The notes beneath the pieces are model-generated. The model was given only the letters and a program-made list of their open reading frames with translations. It ran no database searches and was not told the origin of the DNA. A program made the position numbers and the translations under genes. From assembly GCA_900104855.1 (NCBI GenBank), contig FNSS01000001.1, positions 4,650,001 to 4,714,000 of the forward strand: a stretch of DNA of 64,000 bases, in the 5' to 3' direction. The DNA is from Rhizobiales bacterium GAS188 (GTDB taxonomy: Bacteria > Pseudomonadota > Alphaproteobacteria > Rhizobiales > Beijerinckiaceae). The first letter of the stretch is position 1, and every line of letters starts with the position of its first letter. Below are positions 10,259-19,400 of the stretch, piece after piece.

Positions 10259-10336
10259 ACTGCGTCGACGGTCAGCAAAGGAAGGCCAGCCGAGCTACGA
10301 TAGCGGCGTGGTCAGCACGATGTTCAGGGGGGCTCC

Positions 10337-10708
10337 ATGATCATCAGTCGAATCGCGGCGCTGCTCCTTCCTGTTCTCTTCTTGCTCGTCCCTCTTCACG
10401 CCCTGGGGGCATCCGCGCCCCGACTGAGCCGTGACAAGTTCAGCGTCGCGGCCGATGCCATGAAGGGCAGCGCCGCGCTTCGGCGGCTCGGCGTGGAACG
10501 GTGCGCCGCTCGTATGAATGCCATGCCGAAATCGCAGCGTGCCAATATCGCGGCTCTCATCGATGTTTCGCTCGAGCACATGCCGGCGACTTTCTGCGAG
10601 CGTGTCTTGAGCGCCATGGCGTCCGGGCAGATGAGCTATGATGACTATGTCGATGCCATCCGCCGACATCTCACCGTGAAAGTGGTGCACATCATTCAGG
10701 GCCGATGA
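10337..10708 (+). CDS. Small exported protein of unknown function
   Basis: 123 residues. A classical signal peptide (MIISRIAALLLPVLFLLVPL, cleavage near ALGASA) directs it to the periplasm. The mature part is alpha-helical and basic. Its two Cys, in ERCAAR and TFCERV, could form a disulfide. A GGGGG site precedes the ATG. It lies upstream of the envelope operon in the same direction, but with about 200 bases between, so co-transcription is uncertain. I do not recognise the family. Confidence 0.65.
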   Translation: MIISRIAALLLPVLFLLVPLHALGASAPRLSRDKFSVAADAMKGSAALRRLGVERCAARMNAMPKSQRANIAALIDVSLEHMPATFCERVLSAMASGQMSYDDYVDAIRRHLTVKVVHIIQGR

Positions 10709-10912
10709 CGAGAAAGGGTGTTCGACCCTCACTCTCACGAGGCACAAGTTCCAGCCAAAGGATAGGCAGCGCTCTTGCGGGCGGTCCACGGTCCGGCCAA
10801 AATCCGTAACAAAACAGCCCAGTCTCTGTCATATTGTTCGCGTAGCGGCATTGGGGGTAGCTGGATTTGGCGGCTGACCGTGATCGATCGCTCGTAGCTT
10901 GGGAGCTTGCTC

Positions 10913-13900
10913 GTGCCATTCGACTCGATCCGGGGCCAATGCCGGCGCTTCTCCCTCGCGGCCGCGTGCGGCGGTTTGATCTTCACCCTGTTCCCGCCGC
11001 AGGCTTCCGCACAATCCTTCGATTGCGCCAAAGCGCGCAGCCCCATCGAGAACGCGATTTGCGGATCGGCCGATCTCAAAGCGCAGGATGCTGCGCTCGC
11101 CGAGAGCTATGGCCGGCTTCTTGCGACGCAGGCGCGCGGCGCCGAGTTGCGCGACGGGCAGCGGCAATGGCTGATCCAGCGCGACCTCAGCTGCGCGCCC
11201 TTCGCGGCTGACCCGGTCCGGCTCACGGCCTGCCTCGCCTCGGTCTATCGCACGCGTCTCACATTTCTGGCGTCGGTCGCCCAGCAGCCGCCTGACATCC
11301 TCCCGCCGGCTCCCGCTGATCCATCAGCGAGCCTTTCCCGCGAGACCGCCTCCGCTGCCTTAGACCAGGACACGATCCTGCGCGTCGACACGCCCGGCCG
11401 CCTATCGATCCGCGCCGAAAGCGCCACCGGCGTCGCCTTGCAACTCGTCGATATGATCGCGGGCCCAGGCGACATCGAAGGCGAGGCGGGCCTCCGTGAC
11501 GGCCGCCTCGATGTGCTGGTCGACAAGGGCACTTACAAACTGCGGAGTTTCGGCGCCGTGCGGGCACAGGGCAGCGCGCATCTGACCGTGCAGCCTTTCC
11601 GCGCGGCGGCGGCGGCCAATGCCAGCCTGTTGCGCGGCGGCCAGTTCAGCGGTGACCTCGCCGATCTGCAGCAGCGGTCCTTCTGGCTCATCGTCGACAT
11701 GTCGGGGCGCGTCTTCGTCGAGGCGGCGGGCCGCGCCCTGCACGATCTGAGGTTGTGGCGCAACGGTACCGATCTCGCCGCCCTGAACCCCTCCCTCGTC
11801 TCGATCGAACCGAAGCCCGGACATGGGCTGACACGTGCGCGACTGGAGGGCTCAGTCGAGCCGGGCCTCTATCTCGTCACGGCCTATGGCGGCGTGTCGC
11901 TGCCTTGGGCCGATGGCGAGAGCGCGCAACCTTTCCATATTCGCGCCGGCGCGCCGGACGTCATGGCTGGCGGCTTCGCGGAAGGCGTCATCGGTCCCTT
12001 CGGCTCGACGCGCTTCGAGGTGCCGGCGCCCGCGACCTATATGAGGCTCGAGCTGCCCGAGCCTGCTCCGGCACGGATCAGCGTCGCGCGCGGCACGGCC
12101 TCGGCGCAGATGGCCGCGATCGCCAAAAACAGTCGTCAGCCGGTCGTCGCCGTGGTCGCGCCGGAGAGTGGCAGCGCGCCCGCCATCGTCGAGGTCTTCG
12201 GCCTCGAAGGCCAGTTCTTCCGGCTGCGCGCGCTACGACCCGCATCATCGCTGCGGGTCAATGGTGCCGGGCCGCATCTGGTAGCTGTCGATGTTGTGGG
12301 CGAGGGCGGCGACGAATTGCCCGCGACCGTGGTGCTCGCGCGTTTCGACAGCACCGGCAAAGGCAGCGTGCTCGCCTCCAGCACCCCCCGTGTCGGGCCT
12401 GGGCTCGCCTGGCGCGACAAGTTCAATCTGCGCGGGGCTTCGAGCCTGATCTTCGAAGTCTCGCGAGCCGGGCCGGTCGGCGTGAGCGCACAGGGGCCGG
12501 GCGTCGACTTCCGCCTCGAACCGCTGCTTGGCGGCACGGCGCCTCGCGTCGACGGCAAGCTGCCGCGCCGCTTTGATGTCGAAGCCGGATGGTATGTCCT
12601 GCGCATCGATCCCATCAAGGGCGCGGTCGGCATCCTCGACCTGACGGTCGGGCCACCCGGGCTGACGCCGAATCTCGCTCCGGCTGCGCCGCCGCGCATT
12701 TCCATTCCGCTGGGTCTGCAGGATTTCGACAAGACCTCCTTCTATCAGGTCTATGCCAATTCAGGCGAAGGCCTCGTGACCGCGCCGAGGGCGCCGGCGG
12801 TTCCGATCGATCTCGCCGGCGGGCCGCTCACCTTGCTGCAGCCGGCGCGCAGTGCCGGGGGCGCCAATCCGGCGCCGGTTGCGCCGCCTGCTCCGGTGCG
12901 CCCGCAGCCGGCGTCCCCGATACTGCCGGTCGCTCAGCTCGACGCGTCGCGGCCCTTCGAGATTCCGGTGCGCGTGCCGCTCGACGGACGCATCATCGTC
13001 ACGGAAACGAACGGCGTGCCGGTCGCCGCGACATTCACCAAGGAGCTTCCCGGCAAGACGGACCGCACGCTTGTCGTCGCCGTGCCGGTCAGCGACCACG
13101 ATCGGACGCTCGTCATCGCCTGGACGAAAGCCATGTCGCCAGCGCCCATGCCGACCGTCTCGCAGCAGATGGCCGAACAGCTCGATGCCGGAAAGCCGCG
13201 CTTTTTCGAGCTCGAGCGCGATGCGCATCGTGGCTTTCGCCTCGAGGTTCAAGAAGGCGGTCTCTACCGGGTGGAGACGCTCGGACGCCTGAAAACCTCT
13301 GCGACCATCGGTACCGCCTTCCTGCCCAAGATCCGCGCCGCGCAGGATAATGGTGCCGGCCACAACGCGCTGTTGCAGACCTATCTGCGCGCCGGATCCT
13401 ATAAGATCGATGTGGCAGCCTCCGACTCCAACGGGCATCTCGGCATCATCGCTTCGCCGGCGCCCCTGCTCGACGCGGGCCTGCTGGCGCCGGAGGAGAG
13501 CGCTCGCGCCACCCTTATGGAGGGCGGCGGCGCGATCTTCGGCCTCGATATTCCTCAGGCCGGCAGGTACCGGCTCGATCTCTATGGGCTCGAGCGCAAG
13601 TTCACGGTCCGGCTGGAAGATGCCGAGGGTTGGCCGCTGACCGTGCCCAGCCCATTGTCGACGCTGGAACGGTCTTTCGCGGCCGGCCGCTATCGTCTCG
13701 TGGTGCTGCCCGAAGCGGTCGATGCGCGCGTCGTCGCTCGGCTGCGGCGGATCGCCGATCCAACGGTCCCGGACGGGCATGGACCGCATCCGCTGGCATT
13801 CGACAGCGTGCAGAAATTCCAATGGCGCGAGCCGCAGGGCAAGGATGCGCCGCGCCTGCCCGACCGCTGGGAATTCTCCCTGCAAGGCCCTGCTAATGTC

Positions 13901-16447
13901 GTGCTCGACGTGAGCGACGGGATGATCGCCGATCTCGTGCGGACCGATGCCGATCAGCGGCCGATCGGCAAGATCGCCCATGAGCGCGGCTATTCGGGCG
14001 TTCTGCCGGCCGGGCATTATGCACTCGAGGCGCGGGCGCTCGGCCGCAATGATCGCCTCGACTACACGCTCGCCTTGCGTTCGAAGGAGCTGCAGCCGGG
14101 CATTGCGCGCTTTGTCGATCTGCCGGCGGCCATTCCCTTCGCGGTGGCGAGCGACCGCGTGGTGAGCATCACCACTTTCGGCCGCACGGAGCTGAGAGGC
14201 GTGTTGAGAGACGCCGATGGCCGCGTGATCGAGCGCCTGACCGGTCGCGCCAATGACTGGAACATCGCGCTGTCCCGACGCCTTGCAGCGGGCGCCTATC
14301 GGCTCGATCTCGCCGCGGCGACGGCTCAGGTTTCGACGGATGCGCCCGCCGACTCTGACGACACGGATGATGCGGGCCGGCCACAGACACGATCGGGCAG
14401 CGACGAGCCGAGCGGCTCCAGCATCGAGATGCGTCTCGCGCTTCCCGATGCGGCCGAGGCTCCGGCCCTTGCCTTTGCGGGTTCGGCGCAGCTGAGCGAA
14501 GCGCGCGTCCACCAATTGGCGCTGCCGCAGGCCGAGGCGGACAGCCTCGTGCTCGTGGCGGCGCAATCGGCTGCCGAGCTCGTGGTCTCGCTCGAGCGGC
14601 GCGATGCGGATGGGCATTGGCAGCCGGCCGGCTTCGAGCGTGGGCGCGCGCCCGTCATCGCTTTCCCCGGTGACGGCGATGCGGCGCGACCCTGGCGTGC
14701 TTCGGTCTGGGCTGTCGATGGCGGCGCACCGAAGATCACCATCGCTGCCCGCAACCTCCGCCAGCCTGTCCAGGCGATGGGCACGGTGACGTTTGCGCCT
14801 TTCGCCATCGAAGGTTTCGCGCAACCGGTCCGGGTCGCGGCTGTCGCCGTTCCGGGTGCGGGGCTCGTGAACGTGAAGGAGCGGCGGCCGGATCTGCGGC
14901 AGGGTTCCGCGCCCGGCCGGCCGTTGCGGCCGACCGAGGGCGGCGTGTTGGTGCCGCAATCGGATCGCCTCTGGCTGGTTGCGAGCGCGACGGGGGCGCA
15001 ATCGGTGACGGTCGAACCGGTCTCGCAGGATGCGGGGGAGATCGCCCTCGACCTCTCGGACGGCGAGACCGCGACTGTCCCGAAATCCGCGGTGCCGGAC
15101 GGGCATATACGGCTCTGGCGGGCGGTTTCGACCTTCGGGCAGCCGGGACTTGCGGCCGGCCATGGAATGGGTGTCGCCGCCGGCAGCGCGATCGCGCTCT
15201 CGGGCGACGAGGTGCTGCGTGTCTGGAATGCCGCCGGTGAGGATGGTCTGCGACTGCAGCTCGCCGCGCTCGACCTCGAAACGCGCCTGCCCATATCGGT
15301 CGAAGCGACGGCGTCGATTGCCGTGCCGCCACGCAGCGCCCAGCCGATCCGCCTGCGGGCCGGCGCGAAACATGTGGCGCTCGATCTGGCGGCGGGCCTC
15401 GGCGCTTTCGCCAGCGGCGGCGGCAGCCATGGACTGTCCGTCTGGGCTGCGGATGTCGCCCTCAGCCGCGAGGCGGATGGCGATTGGACGGATATTCTCA
15501 TCGTCAATACCGGCGACAAGGAAGCGGCTGCGAGCCTCTCGCAAGCCCCCCCGACGGGCATCGGAGGGCTTGCCGCCGGCGCGGTGCTGAAACGCTTCTT
15601 CGGGGCCGGCGGTTCGCTCGCGCTGACGATCGCTGCGAAGCCCGGCGACAGGCTGGGCGTCGGCGGGGCGACGGCGACCTTCATATCCGAAACAGGCGCC
15701 GTCCTGCGTGGCACATCCTTCGTCCTGCCGGGACCGGGCGACCTCGTCCTCGATCACCAGGCCGGCCTCGTCGCCGCCTGGGTCGGCAATGATGCGATAT
15801 CGCCCTGGCCGGCAGCTGCTGCGTCCGCGATCGCGACGCCAGAGAGCGTGAAGCTCGAGGGAGCGGCCATGCGCTTTGTCTTGAGACAGGACGCGCCGGC
15901 TCTTCTGCATGCGCGCACCAGCGCCCCGGTCATCCTCGTTTTGAAACAAGGCGACGCGGCCGGCGAGCCGATCCTGTTTCCGGCCGGTGCCGAGTTTCAT
16001 CGCTATATTGCGGCGGGCGAGGCGGAGCTCAGCCTCTATTCGCCACATGACGGTTCGCTTGGTGGGACACTGGAACTCACCGCGACGCCGGTGCTGCAAA
16101 TGGCCGAGGGCGTCGGCGAGCCGCAGGCGCTCGCGCCTGGCGCAACGGCTCTGTTCGGCTTCGAGGTCACGCGCGCCAGCAATATCGGCCTCGGCATCCG
16201 CGCCGAACCTGATCGCGCCGAGGCACGGCTTCTCGATGCGGCAGGCAAGAGCCTCGGCGAAGGCGTCGCGCAATTGCGGCGACTCGAGCCGGGACGCTAT
16301 TTCCTGGAGGCGCGCGCGCCGGTCGATGGCGGCACGCTCAGCGTCCGCCCGGTCATCATCGGCCTCGCGCCGCCGCCCGCCGGCCCTCCGCCGGAAGTCG
16401 TCAAAGACTATCTTGAAATGGTCGGACTGACCTCTCGCACCCGCTGA
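10913..16447 (+). CDS. Giant periplasmic protein with LprI-like (DUF1311) N-domain and beta repeats
   Basis: About 1844 residues. I choose the GTG at 10913 because GGGAG lies seven bases upstream; a TTG at 10907 is too close to it. A signal peptide ends near PPQASAQ. Residues about 28-112 form a DUF1311/LprI domain (FDCAKARSPIENAICGSADL ... DGQRQWLIQRDLSC) with its four Cys; this fold is linked to lysozyme inhibition in LprI. The rest is a long beta-rich rod with recurring strands such as PGLYLVTAYGG, AGWYVLRI, AGSYKIDVA, AGRYRLDLYG, AGHYALEARA and PGRYFLEARA, like repeated pre-peptidase C-terminal folds. Eight bases separate it from the alpha-2-macroglobulin gene, implying a partner of that protein. 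Confidence 0.85.
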   Translation: MPFDSIRGQCRRFSLAAACGGLIFTLFPPQASAQSFDCAKARSPIENAICGSADLKAQDAALAESYGRLLATQARGAELRDGQRQWLIQRDLSCAPFAADPVRLTACLASVYRTRLTFLASVAQQPPDILPPAPADPSASLSRETASAALDQDTILRVDTPGRLSIRAESATGVALQLVDMIAGPGDIEGEAGLRDGRLDVLVDKGTYKLRSFGAVRAQGSAHLTVQPFRAAAAANASLLRGGQFSGDLADLQQRSFWLIVDMSGRVFVEAAGRALHDLRLWRNGTDLAALNPSLVSIEPKPGHGLTRARLEGSVEPGLYLVTAYGGVSLPWADGESAQPFHIRAGAPDVMAGGFAEGVIGPFGSTRFEVPAPATYMRLELPEPAPARISVARGTASAQMAAIAKNSRQPVVAVVAPESGSAPAIVEVFGLEGQFFRLRALRPASSLRVNGAGPHLVAVDVVGEGGDELPATVVLARFDSTGKGSVLASSTPRVGPGLAWRDKFNLRGASSLIFEVSRAGPVGVSAQGPGVDFRLEPLLGGTAPRVDGKLPRRFDVEAGWYVLRIDPIKGAVGILDLTVGPPGLTPNLAPAAPPRISIPLGLQDFDKTSFYQVYANSGEGLVTAPRAPAVPIDLAGGPLTLLQPARSAGGANPAPVAPPAPVRPQPASPILPVAQLDASRPFEIPVRVPLDGRIIVTETNGVPVAATFTKELPGKTDRTLVVAVPVSDHDRTLVIAWTKAMSPAPMPTVSQQMAEQLDAGKPRFFELERDAHRGFRLEVQEGGLYRVETLGRLKTSATIGTAFLPKIRAAQDNGAGHNALLQTYLRAGSYKIDVAASDSNGHLGIIASPAPLLDAGLLAPEESARATLMEGGGAIFGLDIPQAGRYRLDLYGLERKFTVRLEDAEGWPLTVPSPLSTLERSFAAGRYRLVVLPEAVDARVVARLRRIADPTVPDGHGPHPLAFDSVQKFQWREPQGKDAPRLPDRWEFSLQGPANVVLDVSDGMIADLVRTDADQRPIGKIAHERGYSGVLPAGHYALEARALGRNDRLDYTLALRSKELQPGIARFVDLPAAIPFAVASDRVVSITTFGRTELRGVLRDADGRVIERLTGRANDWNIALSRRLAAGAYRLDLAAATAQVSTDAPADSDDTDDAGRPQTRSGSDEPSGSSIEMRLALPDAAEAPALAFAGSAQLSEARVHQLALPQAEADSLVLVAAQSAAELVVSLERRDADGHWQPAGFERGRAPVIAFPGDGDAARPWRASVWAVDGGAPKITIAARNLRQPVQAMGTVTFAPFAIEGFAQPVRVAAVAVPGAGLVNVKERRPDLRQGSAPGRPLRPTEGGVLVPQSDRLWLVASATGAQSVTVEPVSQDAGEIALDLSDGETATVPKSAVPDGHIRLWRAVSTFGQPGLAAGHGMGVAAGSAIALSGDEVLRVWNAAGEDGLRLQLAALDLETRLPISVEATASIAVPPRSAQPIRLRAGAKHVALDLAAGLGAFASGGGSHGLSVWAADVALSREADGDWTDILIVNTGDKEAAASLSQAPPTGIGGLAAGAVLKRFFGAGGSLALTIAAKPGDRLGVGGATATFISETGAVLRGTSFVLPGPGDLVLDHQAGLVAAWVGNDAISPWPAAAASAIATPESVKLEGAAMRFVLRQDAPALLHARTSAPVILVLKQGDAAGEPILFPAGAEFHRYIAAGEAELSLYSPHDGSLGGTLELTATPVLQMAEGVGEPQALAPGATALFGFEVTRASNIGLGIRAEPDRAEARLLDAAGKSLGEGVAQLRRLEPGRYFLEARAPVDGGTLSVRPVIIGLAPPPAGPPPEVVKDYLEMVGLTSRTR

Positions 16448-16455
16448 GGACCCGA

Positions 16456-19400
16456 ATGATGAAGCGACTGGCTCTCCTAATCGCGCTCGGCCTCGCGGCA
16501 GCGACCCTGACGCCTCCGGTCTTGGCACAGGCGCCCGTGCAGCTCGATCTCCTGCGTCGCGCCGACGGCGCCAAGGTCGTGCCCGAGCGCTTCCTGCGCA
16601 GTTGGGACCCCGTGACGTTGTTCTTCGACCGTGACGTCGGTCCCGCCAATGGCGGTCCGGAAGATGCCCCTGAGCGTTACGCGACGATGCAGCCGAACCT
16701 GCCGGGCGCCTGGCAATGGCTCGGCCCGCGTGCCCTGCAGTTCCGGCCGGCCGAGCCCTGGAGGCCTTTGCAGTCGGTCGCCATCAAGGGTGGGGGCATC
16801 GACGCGCGTCTCGTGCCATTGCTGCCGACGCCGGATTCGACGAGCCCCGCCGACCTGTCCCAGGGCATCACCGACCTTGATCACATGGTGCTCACCTTCG
16901 CCGATCCGGTCGACGTCGCGGCGCTGACGCGTCTTTTGTCCATCGAGCTGCGCCCGGCGCCCGGCATTTCGCCCGAGGGCGGGCAATTTCTCGGCGCCCA
17001 GGACTATTCCGTCCGCGCGCTCGAACGCGCCAAACGCGACGCCAAGCAATCCTATCTCGTGCAGCTCAAGACGGCGGTGCCGGACGGGCGCATCGCCATC
17101 CTGCGGCTGAAACTCTCCGACGAGCCGGGCCTCGACGACCCGACCTTCGAGCTGCGCCTGCGCAGCGCCGTTCCCTTCAGCGTGACCGGCGCCCATTGCG
17201 GCCGCAACCTCGATCGCGACACGGTCGACGGCGTCATGCGCTGCACGCCCAACTCGGCCTCGTCGGGCAGTGACGACGATGCGGCTCCGCAGACGACCAA
17301 GCGCGGCATCGCGCTCGCCTTCTCGTCGCAGCCCGAACCCCTCGACATCGTGCAGGCGCGCGAGGTTCTGCGCATCTCGCCGCCCGTTGACGATCTCTCG
17401 GTCACGGCGGATGGATCGCGTCTGCGGCTGACCGGCAAATTCCTGGCCGATACGGTCTACAGCCTTCGCGTCGCACCGGGCAGTCTCGCCGATACGCGGC
17501 ACCGGCCGCTCGAAGGCCAGCCCTTCATCACGCGTTTCGCCTTCGGGGCCGAACAGCCAAGCCTCGCCTGGGATGCGCATAGCGGCATCGTCGAACGCCT
17601 CGGGCCGCAGCTCGTGCCGATGCGCGGTGGCGGCTACGACAAGGTCGATGTGCGCATCCATGCCATCGACGCGCTGTCGCGCGATTTCTGGCCGTTCCCC
17701 GATGACGGCATCAGGACCGATGACAATGCGTCACCGCCCTTGCCCGGCAACGAGCCGACCAAGTGGAGCGGCTCCGCCGAAGTCGAGGCCGACGCCATCG
17801 CGGCGCGCCTCAAGGCGCTCGGGTCGCCGGCCGTCTCGGAACTGCTGCCGCTGCCGATTCGTCGTGGGGGCACGGTCGCGAAATTCGGCATCGACCTGAA
17901 GCCGCTCTTTGCCAAGATCGCGGGGGCCGATCAGCCCGGCACTTATCTCATCGGGATGCGGCCGGTCGACGGCGGCAAACGCGAATGGCTGCGCGTGCAA
18001 GTCACCGACCTTACACTCGCCGCGGTCGAGGAGGCCGAGCGCGTGCGCTTCGCGGTGACCTCCCTCGGGACCGCTGCTCCGATCGCCGATGCGCGAGTGC
18101 GCCTCGAAGGCGTGCGCGACGACAAATTCGTCACGCTCGCAAGCGGCACGACCGATGCCGGCGGCGCCTTCCTGTGGAATGTCGGCCAACGCGCCGAGGC
18201 GGAGATCAAGCGCATCGTCGTGACCAAGGGGCTCGACACGCTGGTGATCGAACCCGACAACGCGCCCGCCCAATATTCCAAGGAGAACTGGACCAAGCCC
18301 GAAGATGCGTGGCTCACCTGGACGACGAGCCCCGACACCCAGCGGACCGAGACGCCGCAATTGCTGTGCCATGTCTTCACCGAGCGGCCGATCTACCGGC
18401 CGGAGGAGGCGGTGCACATCAAGGGCTATGTGCGCAGCCATCTCGGCGGGCGCATGTCCTTTGCCAAGGGCGGCGGCACGATCGTGGTCACCGGTCCCAA
18501 CAATCAGGAATGGCGCGTCCCCGTGAAGCTCGACGCCAATGGCGGCTTCTACCACAAATTCGATGCGGCGACCGCGGCCACCGGCGATTACCTCGTCAAA
18601 TACGAGCCTGATGGCGCCAAGCCGAAGGTCAAGACCGACGCGACCAAGACCGACGCAGGTGAGCAAGCCGAGGGGGGCGACGCTGAAGCGGAGAGCGCAT
18701 CCGCGCCGAAGAGTTGCGGCGATTTCCCCTTCAAGAAGGAGGCCTACCGGCTGCCGACCTTCGAGGTGCTGCTCAACGCCCCGCAGCAGGTGCCGCTCGA
18801 TGGCGAATTCTCCATCGATCTCGTGTCGCGCTACTTTGCCGGCGGCCTGGTTGCCGACCGGCCGATCAAATGGCGCGCCAGCCAATTCCCTTACACCTGG
18901 ACGCCTCCCGGCCGCGAGGGTTGGTTCTTCTCGACGGATGCGCGGTTTTCCAGCGACGGCAAGTTCAAGTCGACCCCCGTGCTCGAACGCGACGACAAGA
19001 CCGATGGCGGTGGCTCGGCGCGCATCACCTTCGACACCACTATCGAACCGACCGCCCAACCGCGGCGCTACCAGATCGAGGCGACGGTCACGGGCGAGGA
19101 TGACATCCAGGTCCGCAACGTCACCTCGGTGATTGCGCTCCCGGCCTTCGTGCTCGGGGTCAAGGTGCCGCGCTATGTGCCCAAGGCCGGCACCGTCGAG
19201 CCCGAATTACTGGCGGTCGACGCGAATGGCGCGCCGATCGCGGGGATCGACATGACGATGCGCCTCGTCAAGCGCAACTGGACATCGATGCTGCAGGCGA
19301 GCGACTTCAGTCAAGGCTCGGCCAAATATGTGACCGAAGTCATCGACGAGACCATCCTCGAGCGCAAGCTGTCGAGCAGCGCCGAGGCGCAGCGCATCGC

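Noticed and set aside
12761-16528. A 1255-codon open frame on the minus strand opposite the giant LprI-domain gene
   Set aside because: Antisense shadow of a GC-rich gene: no ribosome-binding site, Arg-rich composition, no recognisable domain. Similar shadows at 17731-19059, 19207-20691 and 55729-57372 were dropped for the same reason.
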